DNA of 64,000 nucleotides from CAIWHR01 sp963741355 (GTDB lineage: Bacteria; Pseudomonadota; Gammaproteobacteria; Burkholderiales; Casimicrobiaceae), in assembly GCA_963741355.1 (NCBI GenBank), contig CAVUIG010000013.1, positions 62,001-126,000 on the forward strand, read 5' to 3'. Position numbers and translations under genes: made by a program. The notes under the pieces are model-generated. The model saw nothing but the letters and a program-made list of their open reading frames with translations, had not been told where the DNA came from and made no database searches. Below, piece by piece: positions 28,130 through 37,474 of the stretch (its first letter is position 1; every line of letters begins with the position of its first letter).

Positions 28130-30260
28130 ATGGCACAGAACAAGAACGCGGTAAGGCAGGTGCTCGACAAGGTGAAGGCCGAGGGCCGCACGTCGCTGAC
28201 CGCGCCCGAGGGCAAGCAGGTCTGCGACGCGTACGGCATCGCGGTGCCGAAGGAGGGCGTTGCGACCTCGGCGGCGGAAGCGGCGAAGCTCGCGTCCGGG
28301 ATGGGCTTTCCCGTCGTGCTGAAGATCGTCTCGCCGGAAATCCTGCACAAGACGGAAGCGGGCGGCGTGATCGTCGGCGTGAAGAGCGCGGAGGAAGCGG
28401 AAAAGGGCTTCGCCACGATCATGGCCAACGCGAAGAAGTACAACGCGAAGGCGAACTCTCCTCGGCGTTCAGGTCCAGCAGATGCTGGGCGGCGGGCAGG
28501 AAGTCATCGTCGGCGCCGTCACCGATCCCGCGTTCGGCAAGCTCGTCGCGTTCGGGCTGGGCGGCATCCTGGTCGAAGTATTGAAGGACATCACGTTCCG
28601 GCTGGCGCCGGCGTCGCGCGAGGACGCGCTGTCGATGCTGGACGGCATCGCCGCCGCCGAGATCCTGAAGGGCGTGCGCGGCGCGGATCCGGTCGACCGC
28701 GAGGCGCTCGCGGGGCTGATCTCGAAGGTGTCGCAGCTCGTCGCGGATTTTCCCGAGATCGCCGAGATGGATCTCAACCCGGTGTTCGCGACCAAGAACG
28801 GCGCCACGGCGGCCGACGTGCGCATCGTCGTCGACTGGAACCCGGCGCCGGCGCGCTACCGCCCGGCGGAGGCGGACGTCGTCCGCTCGATGAACCGGAT
28901 CATGAAGCCCGACGCGGTCGCCGTGATCGGCGCGTCGTCCGAGGAAGGCAAGATCGGCAATTCGGTGATGAAGAACCTGATCAACGGCGGCTACAAGGGC
29001 AAGATCTATCCGATCAACCCGTCGGCCGACGAGATCATGGGGATGAAGGCGTACAAGAGCGTCAAGGACGTTCCCGGCGACATCGACGTCGCCGTGTTCG
29101 CGATTCCCGCGAAGTTCGTCGCCGCCGCGATCGTCGAATGCGGCGAGAAGAAGATTCCCGGCGCGGTGCTGATCCCGTCGGGATTCGCCGAGACCGGCAA
29201 CGTCGAGGGCCAGAAGGAAATCCAGGAGATCGGCCGCAAGTACAACGTGCGCCTGATGGGCCCCAACATCTACGGCTTCTACTACACGTGGAAGAACCTC
29301 TGCGCGACGTTCTGCACCGCCTACGACGTCAAGGGCCACGCCGCGCTGTCGTCGCAGTCGGGCGGCATCGGGATGGCGATCATCGGCTTCTCCGCGCTCG
29401 GCGAAGATGGGCGTGTCGGCGATCGTCGGCCTCGGCAACAAATCCGACATCGACGAGGACGACCTCCTCCTCTTCTTCGAGCAGGACGAGAACACGCACA
29501 TCATCGCGCAGCACTGCGAGGATCTGAAGGACGGCCGCGCGTTCGCCGAGGTCGCGAAGCGCGTGTCGAAGAAGAAGCCCGTGGTGATGCTGAAGGCCGG
29601 CCGCACGAGCCTGGGCGCCCGCGCCGCGAGCTCGCACACCGGCGCGCTCGCCGGCAACGACAAGATCTACGAGGACGTGCTGAAGCAGTCGGGCGTGATC
29701 CGCGCGCGCAGCCTGCGCGACCTGCTCGAGTTCGCGCGCGGGATTCCCGTGCTGCCGACGCCCAAGGGCGAGAACATCGTCATCATCACCGGCGCCGGCG
29801 GCTCCGGCGTGCTGCTGTCGGATGCCTGCGTCGACAACAAGCTGTCGCTGATGGCGATGCCGCCCGACCTCGACGCCGCGTTCCGCAAGTTCATCCCGCC
29901 GTTCGGCGCCGCGGGCAACCCGGTCGACATCACCGGCGGCGAGCCGCCGAAGACCTACCAGAACACGATCCGGCTGGGACTCGAGGATCCGCGGATCCAT
30001 TCGCTGATCCTCGGCTACTGGCACACGATCGTGACGCCGCCGATGGTCTTCGCGAAGCTCGTGGTCGAGGTCGTCGACGAGATGAAGGCGAAGGGCATCC
30101 ACAAGCCGGTCGTCGCCTCGCTCGCGGGCGACGTGCAGGTCGAGGAGGCCGCCGAATATCTTTTCCAGCACGGGATTCCGGCCTACCTTACTCGACCGAG
30201 ATGCCGGTCGCGGTGCTCGGCGCGAAGTACCAGTGGGCGCGCGGCGCGGGACTGATCTAG
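28130..30260 (+). CDS. NDP-forming acyl-CoA synthetase (acetate-CoA ligase type), frameshifted
   Basis: About 710 residues, in the order ATP-grasp, CoA-binding, ligase. The N-terminal part (CDAYGIAVPKEGVATSAAEA, GFPVVLKIVSPEILHKTEAG, then FGLGGILVEVLKDITFRLAP) is the ATP-grasp subdomain. VAVIGASSEEGKIGNSVMKN opens the Rossmann CoA-binding domain, and the phosphohistidine region is ASSHTGALAGND. The C-terminus is VAVLGAKYQWARGAGLI. Frame jumps lie near 28460, 29400 and 30190. It joins an acid to CoA with ATP to ADP. Placed after oxc-frc, it could prime the cycle with formyl-CoA or oxalyl-CoA; that is inference. Start ATG 28130 behind GAGGAA. Confidence 0.85.
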
Positions 30261-30390
30261 CACGGTTAGAGGCGGGCCGCGTCACGCGGCTCCGCCTGCG
30301 CTAGACTTCCGCCACGTCAAACCGTCTGGTTGGCTCGCCGGCAAGGACACGCCGGCGACGAGTTGCCTTGCGCCTGGCACGCTGCACGTC

Positions 30391-31894
30391 ATGAACGCGA
30401 ATCTCTACAGCCTCCTCGCCGACCATTTCGCGGAGAACGCCGAGCAGCCGTGCCTGCTGATTCCCGACGGCGCGGTCATCCATTACGACGACCTCGAGCG
30501 CGATGTCCGCGCGGATCGCCCGCGTGCTGTGCGATGCGGGCTGCGTTCCCGGCGACCGCGTCGCCGCGCAGGTCGACAAGAGCTGGGAGGCGCTCGCGCT
30601 CTATCTCGGCTGCCTCCGTGCGGGGCTCGTGTTCCTGCCGCTCAACACCGGCTACCAGAAGGGCGAGCTTGCCTACTTCTTCGGCGACGCCGAGCCGCGC
30701 GTGATCGTCTGCCGGCCCGAATCCGCGGAGAACATGGCGGCGCTGCGTCCGGCAAGCACCGTGCTGACGCTCTCGCCCGGCGCCGGCACGCTGCTCGATC
30801 GGGCCGCCCTCGCGCCCGCCGAGTTCGCGACGGTGACGTCGCGGCCGGACGACCTTGCCGCGATCCTCTACACGTCGGGCACGACAGGACGCTCCAAGGG
30901 CGCGATGCTGACGCACCGCAATCTGACGAGCAATGCGCTGGCGCTGGTCGAGCACTGGGGCTTCACCAAGGGTGACGTGCTGCTGCACGCGCTGCCGATC
31001 TATCACGTGCACGGGCTCTTCGTCGCCTGCCACTGCGCGCTGATGGCGCAGGCGCGGATGCTGTGGCTGCCGAAATTCGACCCGAAGGAAGTCCGCGCGC
31101 TGCTGCCGCACGCGACCGTGATGATGGGCGTGCCGACGTTCTACACGAGGCTCCTCGCCGAGCCTTCGTTCTGCGCCGCCGATTGCCGCTCGATGCGAGT
31201 GTTCATCTCCGGCTCCGCGCCGCTGCTGCCCGAGACGTTCGCCGCGTTCCGCGAGCGCACCGGCCACACGATCCTCGAGCGCTATGGCATGTCCGAGACC
31301 GGGATGAACACGTCGAATCCGCTCGACGGCGAGCGCATCGGCGGCACGGTGGGGCCGGCGCTGCCGGGCGTGTCCGTGCGCGTCGTCGACGACACCGGGG
31401 CCGCGTGCGGACCGGAGGCGGTCGGCGCGATCGAGGTCAAGGGGCCGAATGTTTTCGCTGGGTACTGGCGGATGCCGGAGAAGACGCGCGAGGAATTCAC
31501 CGCCGACGGCTACTTTCGCACCGGCGACATGGGCACGCTGCTGTCGAACCGTTATCTTCGCATCGTCGGACGGGCCAAGGACCTCATCATCACCGGCGGC
31601 CTCAACGTCTACCCCAAGGAAATCGAGGAGAAGATCGACGCGCTGCCGGGCGTCGTCGAATCGGCGGTGATCGGCGTCGCCGACGCGGATTTCGGCGAGG
31701 CCGTCACGGCGGTCGTCGTGCCCGGCGCGGACCATGCGCTGACCGAGGCCGCCATCATCGCCGCGCTCAAGACGGAAATCGCGAGCTTCAAGGTGCCGAA
31801 GCGCGTGCACTTCGTCGATGATCTTCCGCGCAACTCGATGGGCAAGGTCCAGAAGAACGTGCTGCGGGATCGCTACGATCCGGCGAAGCAATAG
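30391..31894 (+). CDS. matB: malonyl-CoA synthetase-like AMP-dependent ligase (MatB type), one frameshift
   Basis: An ANL-superfamily ligase of about 501 residues. The adenylate motifs are LAAILYTSGTTGRSKGAMLT (P-loop), ALPIYHVHGLFVACHCALMA, ERYGMSETGMNTSNPLDGER, DGYFRTGDMGTL, IVGRAKDLIITGGLNVYPKE, and the C-terminal lysine in LPRNSMGKVQKNVLR. The pattern of motifs, including the run ending in MNTSNP and the FAGYWRMPEKT segment, is that of malonyl-CoA synthetase (MatB). An oxalyl-CoA synthetase role is an alternative given the neighbours. ATG 30391 starts a short frame that joins the main frame near 30505 after an indel (DDLERDV...ARIARVLCDAG). Confidence 0.82.
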
Positions 31895-32385
31895 CGCCGC
31901 AAGACAGCGCCGTGCGATCCGGCTGCCGGCGACGCGCCGCCCTCGCTGAAGCGGCGAGCGAAACACCGGCTCGCCGCTCACCTCGCGCAGCCCGTCGCCG
32001 CACATCGATTCATCGTGCGACGCGCATGCGGGCGTCAGCTCCATCCTTTACTCGGGATCTCCGCTCCTAGCGCAGCCCGTCGCCGCGTCCTCTGTCATCG
32101 TGCGCCGCGCAAGACCGGTCCGTTGCAAGTGCGCATTGCCGCGTGCGGTTCATCGTGCGCCGCGCAAGGCAATTCCCAGCCATTGCTTCGACGACTCTGT
32201 GGTGTACGACAAGGCTTCGCTCAGTGCCTGTCAGTCCGGTGCGGCCGCCCCTGCGCGGGCAGCCGTCACCTGTAATGACAATCAGGCACGCTCGTTGCTT
32301 AGGGGGCGGTAAGGACCCGTCGAAGTTGCCGCGGCGCGCGGCGACCCGACCTGCCCGTGCAATCCCTGGAGGGAGTTGTCCGGCC
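31895..32385. other. non-coding gap with short direct repeats
   Basis: A 491-bp spacer between matB and the TrhA gene. No credible ORF. The 17-mer TCATCGTGCG(A/C)CGCGCA occurs three times in direct orientation, at 32010-32026, 32095-32111 and 32150-32166. The first two copies are each preceded by GCGCAGCCCGTCGCCGC (31985-32001 and 32070-32086), so an 85-bp unit is tandemly duplicated. The repeat function is unknown. The TrhA promoter must lie at the right end. Confidence 0.6.
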
Positions 32386-33024
32386 ATGACGGAACGACCG
32401 CAATCGCGGGGCGAGGAGATCGCGAACAGCCTGAGCCACGGGCTCGGGTTCGTTGCGGCGATCGCCTCGGCGCCGATTCTCGTCGTGACCACGCTGCAAA
32501 CCGGCCGGGCGGTGAACGTCATCGGCGCCGCCATCTTCGCCGTAACGGTGGTGCTGCTCTACTGCGCGTCCACGATGTACCACGCGGTCCCGCACCGGCG
32601 CGCGAAGGCGCTGCTGCGCAAGCTCGACCATGGGGCGATCTTCCTGCTGATCGCCGGCACCTACACGCCGTTCATGCTCGGCACGCTGAGCGGTCCGCGG
32701 GGCTGGACCCTGCTCGGCGTCGTCTGGAGTCTCGCCGTCGTCGGCGTGACGCTCAAGGCGTTCGATCGCATCGAGCATCCGTTCGTCTCGCTCGGCTTCT
32801 ACTTGCTGATGGGATGGCTCTGCGTGTTCGCGCTCGGGCCGCTCCTCGAGCGGGTCCCGGAGAAGGGCCTGCTGTTGCTCGGCGCCGGAGGCTTTGCGTA
32901 CATGGCGGGCGTCGCGTTCTTCGCCACCGACTCGCGGGTACGCTACGGACACTTCATCTGGCACCTGTTCGTGATGGCCGGCACCGGCTGCCACTTCTTC
33001 GCGGTGCTGGAGTACGCGACCTAA
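32386..33024 (+). CDS. trhA: hemolysin III family / TrhA membrane protein
   Basis: A 212-residue inner-membrane protein of the PAQR-like hemolysin III (YqfA/TrhA) family with seven predicted helices. The family metal-site residues are visible: SLSHGLGFVAAI in helix 1, STMYHAVPHRRAKALLRKLDHGAIFLLIAG around helices 2-3, and HFIWHLFVMAGTGCHFFAVL in the last helix. Some family members modulate membrane fatty acids or sodium homeostasis; despite the name, haemolysis is not established. Start ATG 32386 behind GGAGGGAG; the longer upstream frame is a shadow. It appears monocistronic. Confidence 0.92.
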   Translation: MTERPQSRGEEIANSLSHGLGFVAAIASAPILVVTTLQTGRAVNVIGAAIFAVTVVLLYCASTMYHAVPHRRAKALLRKLDHGAIFLLIAGTYTPFMLGTLSGPRGWTLLGVVWSLAVVGVTLKAFDRIEHPFVSLGFYLLMGWLCVFALGPLLERVPEKGLLLLGAGGFAYMAGVAFFATDSRVRYGHFIWHLFVMAGTGCHFFAVLEYAT

Positions 33025-33149
33025 GTCACGCCGGGACTTTTTTCAGCAGGTCGGCCCGCCGGACGAAAGACCGCGGCATCGGCCTGCGCAACGTCCCCCT
33101 TCGCTGATGCGAGAGTCATGCGCGCCTTCGCAACGCCGCTCCGTGCCGG

Positions 33150-33959
33150 CTAGACGCTCTGCCACGCCTTCCACAGCATGTACGACGCCAGCACGTAGAG
33201 GATCACCGCGAACGCCTTGCGCAGGCGCGCCACCGGCCAGCGGTGCGCCGCGCGCGCGCCGAATGGCGCGGCGACGACGCTCGCGGCGGCGATCGCCAGC
33301 AGCGCCGGCAGATAGACGAAGCCAACCGAGTACGGCGGTAACCCGCTCTGCCGAATTCCGGCGAGCACGTACCCGATCGTGCCGGCGACGGCGACGGGGA
33401 GCCCGAGCGCGGCCGACGTCGCGACGCACTTGCGCAGGTTGATGTTGCAGGCGGCCATGAACGGCACCGAGAGGAAGGCGCCGCCCGCGCCGACCATGCT
33501 GGATGCGAGCCCGATGCCGCCGCCGACCGCGAACAACCCGACGGCGCCGGGCAACTGGCGCGTCGGCTTGGGCTTGCGGTCGATCAGCACCTGCGTCGCC
33601 GTTATCGCGACGAAGAGGCCGAAGAACGCCGCGAGGAACGCGGTCGACATGATGCCGACCGCCTGCGTGCCCGCCAGCGCGCCGACCACCATGCCGGGCG
33701 CCATTCCGGCGACAACACGCCAGACGACGGCGCCGTGGCGATGATGCTCGCGTGTCGACGAGATGCCGGTGAACACGATCGTCGCGGTCGCCGTTCCCAG
33801 CGCAAGATGAACGACGTGCGCCGGCGCGAATCCCTGATGCGTGAATGCGAGAGTGAGCAGCGGCACTATCGTCATCCCGCCGCCGATGCCGAGGAGCCCG
33901 GCCAGGAAGCCGATCGCCGCGCCCAACAGCAGGTACAGGGCGATCAGCGACGCATCCAC
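33150..33959 (-). CDS. sulfite exporter TauE/SafE family permease
   Basis: A 269-residue protein with about eight transmembrane helices in two repeats. Each half starts with the family glycine motif: GFLAGLLGIGGGMTIVPLLT at residues 17-36 and GLASSMVGAGGAFLSVPFMA in the second half. The family exports organosulfur anions such as sulfite or sulfoacetate, but many members have unknown substrates, and nothing nearby points to sulfur metabolism. Start ATG 33959. It is read in the same direction as the EVE gene upstream, 7 bp away, so the two are probably co-transcribed. Confidence 0.92.
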   Translation of the reverse strand: MDASLIALYLLLGAAIGFLAGLLGIGGGMTIVPLLTLAFTHQGFAPAHVVHLALGTATATIVFTGISSTREHHRHGAVVWRVVAGMAPGMVVGALAGTQAVGIMSTAFLAAFFGLFVAITATQVLIDRKPKPTRQLPGAVGLFAVGGGIGLASSMVGAGGAFLSVPFMAACNINLRKCVATSAALGLPVAVAGTIGYVLAGIRQSGLPPYSVGFVYLPALLAIAAASVVAAPFGARAAHRWPVARLRKAFAVILYVLASYMLWKAWQSV

Positions 33960-33966
33960 TGCGCGC

Positions 33967-34434
33967 TCACGCCTTCTTCTTCATGAGCCGCAGCACGAAC
34001 GCCCATTCCGCCGGATCGACCGGCATGACCGAAAGCCTGTTCCCCCGCTGCAATACGCGCATGCGCTCGAGCTCCGGATGCAGGCGAAGCTCGGCGAGCG
34101 ACACCAGCCGCGATTTCTCGACGAACTTCACGTCGACGTTGATCCAGCGCGGCGCATCGCGGACCGATTTCGCATCGAAATACGGGCTCTTGCGGTCGAA
34201 CTGCGTCGCGTCGGGATACGCCTGCGCCGAGACCTCGACGATACCCGCGATGCCCGGCTCCGGGCAGCTCGAGTGATAGAAGAACGCGCGATCGCCGAGG
34301 CGCATCTGGTCGCGCATGAAATTGCGCGCCTGGTAGTTGCGCACGCCGAACCAGGGCGTCGTCTTGTTCCTGGCCGCGGCGAGATCGTCGATCGAGAACT
34401 CGTCGGGCTCGGATTTCATCAGCCAGTACCGCAT
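33967..34434 (-). CDS. EVE domain protein (YTH-like fold)
   Basis: A 155-residue single-domain protein. It starts MRYWLMKSEPDEFSIDDLAA and contains WFGVRNYQARNFMRDQMRLG and GDRAFFYHSSCPEPGIAGIV, the hallmark strands of the EVE/PUA-like fold (thymocyte nuclear protein 1 family). EVE domains are proposed to bind modified nucleotides in DNA or RNA. ATG 34434 is chosen over the longer frame because it aligns with the family start. In many proteobacteria this gene sits near zapA and 6S RNA, as here. Seven bp separate it from the permease. Confidence 0.93.
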   Translation of the reverse strand: MRYWLMKSEPDEFSIDDLAAARNKTTPWFGVRNYQARNFMRDQMRLGDRAFFYHSSCPEPGIAGIVEVSAQAYPDATQFDRKSPYFDAKSVRDAPRWINVDVKFVEKSRLVSLAELRLHPELERMRVLQRGNRLSVMPVDPAEWAFVLRLMKKKA

Positions 34435-34691
34435 CGCGCCGCTCCTGTCGGCCACGCGGCATGGCCGTGATTGTTGTCCCAAGAGGCGCGCCGCCGCGAC
34501 CTCCGCGGAAGCATACACGCAAGCGCATCCCGCGCCGCACGCACGAGGCGGCGGACGGGGAGCCGCTATCGCCTCGCCATCTCCAGGCCGGACGTCACGT
34601 CACCGGAAACCGCCGGCGGAAGCTTCGCGGCGACGCTCCATCGGGTCTCCCGCACCGGACCCGCCACGACCGGTCGCGACGCCTGGCGTGC

Positions 34692-35151
34692 CTACCAGAC
34701 GAAGACGATGTGCTCGTGCTTGCGCCCGGCGACGACGATATCCCGCTCCTTGGATGCGCGGTTTTCCGGCGGCGGCGATCACCTTGTACTTGCCGTCCGG
34801 CAGCTTGGCGAGGAGCAGCGGACCCTCCGAGGCCGCGGCCAGCACGACGTTGCCCTGCGCATCCTTGATGGTCACGCTGACGCCAGCGAGAAACTCCGCT
34901 CCGGATTCGCCATTCCGGATGAATTCGAGCGCGAGCGGGTAGTTGGATTCATTCTGCCGCAGTGCAGCTGCCTCCTCCTGACCGATCCCCCCGCTCAAGT
35001 AGATGACGTTGCCGTTCACGCGCTCGGGCGGAAGCGGGCCCGGCGTCACGGGCTCCGTCGCCGCCATTGCCGGTGCGGCAAGAAATGCGCACGCGGCGAC
35101 GAACACGCTCAATGTCATTGACTTCACTGTGCTGCTTTCATGTCTCTTCAT
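34692..35151 (-). CDS. small exported protein of unknown function, one frameshift
   Basis: ATG 35151 follows AGGAGCGAGGA. An N-terminal signal peptide (MTLSVFVAACAFLAAPAMA, cleaved after AMA) leads to a mature protein of about 120 residues with a beta-rich, carboxypeptidase-regulatory-like pattern: GVSVTIKDAQGNVVLAAASE and LLLAKLPDGKYKVIAAAGKP. One extra base near 34765 breaks the end. In the other frame it finishes RDIVVAGRKHEHIVFVW, with the stop at 34692, which completes the last strand. It is probably periplasmic. I know similar small proteins only as hypothetical. Confidence 0.65.
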
Positions 35152-35491
35152 TCCTCGCTCCTGCATCAGGACCATTGGATCGGTGTCGAGCGCCGGTTTC
35201 GCATGAACATCGCCGCATTGCGAAGCGCAGGGCGATACCTTGGGTGACCGAGTCCGGCGCGCCGACACCATCGGGCGCAATCCGAAAGCACTTTCGAGAG
35301 TTTGTCTGTAGGACAGACTCCAGACAAACGCTTCCATCCGCGCCTCCGGTCGCATCGACTGATCCGCCGCGACCGGTTGATTTTCGATGGCCCGCGGCGT
35401 CCGAAGTTCCGGTCGATTCGGGCGAGGCGCGCGGAGATTACGAGCGCGCGACCGCCGCTACTCCGGCGGCTGTCGAAGGGTGATGCGAGTC

Positions 35492-35872
35492 AATCGTTTG
35501 CCAGGCGAGCAGATCGCGCTGGCAGGCGCAACGGAGCTTTCGACCGGAGTCTATCAGGCTCCGAACTGCAAATCAGGGCAGATCGCCTTGCCCACGCCAA
35601 TCGCTTCGGCAATGCAGCCGCAAGGAAGAATCGCGCGCTGGCAAGGCGCAGCGGAGATTTCGAGCGCAGCGACCCGGCCAATAATCTTGGCACTACGTCA
35701 GGTCGCTGTTCTACCGCTGGATTGAGGCAGGACAATCGTTTGCCAGGCGAGGAGATCGCGCGCTGGCAAGGCGCCGCGGAGATTTCGAGCGCAGCGGACT
35801 TAGTGGTCCGTGAGCATCGAAATCGAGCAGCAACGCCGCCAGCGTGCGATATCCGAAGCCTGGCGAACGATT
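35492..35872. repeat. cluster of imperfect intergenic repeats
   Basis: A unit of about 60 bp recurs three times. It opens AATCGTTTGCCAGGCGAG, passes through ATCGCGCGCTGGCAAGGCGC, and closes GCGGAGATTTCGAGCGCAGC. Copies lie at 35492-35543 (diverged), 35626-35673 (lacking the first part) and 35734-35798 (best). An inverted copy of the opening 14 bases (one mismatch) lies at 35859-35872, next to the 6S RNA 3' end. ORFs across it just translate the repeat. It is probably a dispersed intergenic element of this genome. Confidence 0.7.
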
Positions 35873-35878
35873 GAAAGG

Positions 35879-36056
35879 TGTTCCCCGCCTGTGCCGTGCC
35901 ACCCTCATCTTGAACCTGAGGTTCAAGAGGGTCGCCTGCCAGGGCCTTCAGGCGCTTCCGCGTGGGAGCGCACACCAGCCCATAAACGGCGAGGCAACCT
36001 CGCTAGGTAGCATTGGTTCAAAGAGTGTATGGGTGACTCGGACACCGCAGGGAACA
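35879..36056 (-). ncRNA. ssrS: 6S RNA
   Basis: The minus strand carries a roughly 178-nt RNA that sequesters sigma70-RNA polymerase in stationary phase. The ends pair perfectly as a closing stem (GGGAACA at 36050-36056 with TGTTCCC at 35879-35885, plus-strand letters). The near-universal 3'-arm hairpin CTTGAACCTGAGGTTCAAG (35909-35927) matches the TTGAACC...GGTTCAA helix of E. coli 6S RNA. It lies 28 bp downstream of zapA on the same strand, the usual synteny in gamma- and betaproteobacteria. The exact 5' and 3' ends are estimated. Confidence 0.87.
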
Positions 36057-36083
36057 TTGAGCCTGCCGCGACGAGGGCGCGTG

Positions 36084-36467
36084 TCAGAACAGCTTTTCCT
36101 GTCCCGCCAGCACCTGGTCGATCGCGGACTGCATGTCGGCGATTCTACGCCGCACGCCTTGTTCGTCAACGCCGGCGCCTTGCGTCGGCGCGGCGGCTGT
36201 GGCGCGCGCCGGCGCGGCCGCCGCGCCGCGGCGTTCGCGCAGAAGATCGTGGGCGATGTTGAGCGCCGCCATCACGGCGACGCGCTCCACGCCCGCGGCG
36301 CTCTTGCCTGCATCGCGGATTTCGCGCATCCGGCGATCGACGAACGCGACCGCATCGAGGAGCTCGGCGCGCTCCGACTCCTTGCACGCGACCTTGTACT
36401 CGCGGCCGAGCAGCGTCACGTCGAGTGTCGCCGTGCGCTCGGCCGATGCGGCGGGCCGCGTCGTCAT
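36084..36467 (-). CDS. zapA: cell division protein ZapA
   Basis: A 127-residue FtsZ-ring stabiliser that cross-links FtsZ filaments as a tetramer. The family core is LDVTLLGREYKVACKESERA, followed by ELLDAVAFVDRRMREIRDAG and ERVAVMAALNIAHDLLRERR, then a long C-terminal helix (RIADMQSAIDQVLAGQEKLF). An Ala/Pro-rich insert sits before the last helix. ATG 36467 overlaps the zapB-like stop by four bases. The 6S RNA gene follows. Confidence 0.93.
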   Translation of the reverse strand: MTTRPAASAERTATLDVTLLGREYKVACKESERAELLDAVAFVDRRMREIRDAGKSAAGVERVAVMAALNIAHDLLRERRGAAAAPARATAAAPTQGAGVDEQGVRRRIADMQSAIDQVLAGQEKLF

Positions 36468-36709
36468 CCGGCGGGCTCGGCGATGCGGGCGAGCAGGGCG
36501 TCGAGACGCCGCGTGGCTTCGGCGACGCGCTGCCCGAGCTGGTGGTTGCGCGCCGTCGTGGCCGCGAGATCGCGGCGCAGCGCCTCGTTGGCGGCACGCA
36601 GCGCACGCGTGTGCGCGAGCAGCGACGCGAGCCTGCGCTCCAGCGTCATCAAGTCGGCTTCGAGGGCCGCGTCGGGGGCTCTTGCCGCGCCCGGAATCGA
36701 TGAAGTCAT
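36464..36709 (-). CDS. zapB: ZapB-like cell division coiled-coil protein (TIGR02449 type)
   Basis: An 81-residue protein that is almost entirely one coiled coil (LEADLMTLERRLASLLAHTR through ATRRLDALLARIAEPAG). Proteins of this size and composition immediately ahead of zapA in Betaproteobacteria are the ZapB-like TIGR02449 group. The assignment rests on position and coiled-coil character, since sequence is weakly conserved. Its stop overlaps the zapA start, so the two are co-translated. Confidence 0.75.
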   Translation of the reverse strand: MTSSIPGAARAPDAALEADLMTLERRLASLLAHTRALRAANEALRRDLAATTARNHQLGQRVAEATRRLDALLARIAEPAG

Positions 36710-36741
36710 GAGATCACTCTAGCCGCAGCGCGGGCGCCGCG

Positions 36742-37332
36742 TCAACTCGCGCTCGTGGCGCCGCCCGCAGTCGCGAGGGGCAGATAACGCACGGCGACGA
36801 CATCGAGCTCTTCCGATCCGCTGGGCGTACGCAGGACGACCGAGTCGCCTTCGCGCGCCTTGATGAGCGCACGCGCGATCGGCGATATCCAGCTCACGTA
36901 GCCGCGCGCCGTGTCGATCTCGTCGACGCCCACGATGCTGATCGTGCGCTCGCCGCCGCGGATATCGCGGACGGTGACCGTCGCACCGAAGAACACCTGG
37001 TCGGCGCTGTCGTCCTCGCGCCGCGCGCACGGATCCACGACTTCGGCCGCGTCGAGCCTGCGGATCAGGAAGCGGATGCGGCGGTCGATTTCGCGCAGCC
37101 TCTTCTTGCCGTAGATGTAGTCGCCGTTCTCGGAGCGATCGCCGTTGCCGGCGGCCCAGGCGACGGTGGCGACGAGCTGCGGGCGCTCCTTCTGCACGAG
37201 ATGCTCGAGCTCGGCCTTCATGCGCGCAAATCCGCCCGGCGTCATGTAGTTGCGGGCGCCCGTCGGCAGCGGCGACGCCGTTTCGAGGTCGTCGTCGTCC
37301 TGGTCGGTCTCTTTGGTGAAAGCCTTGCTCAT
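36742..37332 (-). CDS. greB: transcription elongation factor GreB
   Basis: A 196-residue GreA/GreB factor that rescues backtracked RNA polymerase by stimulating transcript cleavage. The N-terminal coiled coil has YMTPGGFARMKAELEHLVQK and the acidic tip VAWAAGNGDRSENGDYIYGK, with GDRSENGDY being the GreB form of the catalytic loop. The C-terminal FKBP-like domain has GATVTVRDIRGGERTISIVG and YVSWISPIARALIKAREGD. It has an extra acidic N-terminal segment (KETDQDDDDLETASPL). ATG 37332 is chosen over 37392. It has its own promoter with a perfect TATAAT. Confidence 0.93.
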   Translation of the reverse strand: MSKAFTKETDQDDDDLETASPLPTGARNYMTPGGFARMKAELEHLVQKERPQLVATVAWAAGNGDRSENGDYIYGKKRLREIDRRIRFLIRRLDAAEVVDPCARREDDSADQVFFGATVTVRDIRGGERTISIVGVDEIDTARGYVSWISPIARALIKAREGDSVVLRTPSGSEELDVVAVRYLPLATAGGATSAS

Positions 37333-37374
37333 CGTCGCGACCGGTGGTCCGCGCGTGCGGCCGGAGGGATGGTC

Positions 37375-37380
37375 ATTATA
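37375..37380 (-). promoter_or_regulatory. greB promoter -10 box
   Basis: A perfect TATAAT on the minus strand (ATTATA at 37375-37380), about 43 bp ahead of the greB ATG. No strong -35 is seen. Confidence 0.55.
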
Positions 37381-37432
37381 GGACGGTTGCAAACAGCGAT
37401 TCGACCTTCGGTCGGACGCCGCGCGCCGCCCC

Positions 37433-37438
37433 TATAAT
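37433..37438 (+). promoter_or_regulatory. btuC promoter -10 box
   Basis: A perfect TATAAT on the plus strand, 37 bp ahead of the btuC start. The -35 is weak. Divergent from the greB promoter. There is no room here for a second cobalamin riboswitch. Confidence 0.5.
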
Positions 37439-37474
37439 CGCCTTGCGCCGCGCCTCGCCCGCCCGCATCCGACC

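Noticed and set aside
35302..35874. 190-residue ORF in the spacer before 6S RNA
   Set aside because: Translates the repeat units; similar repeat peptides appear in other frames and on the other strand.
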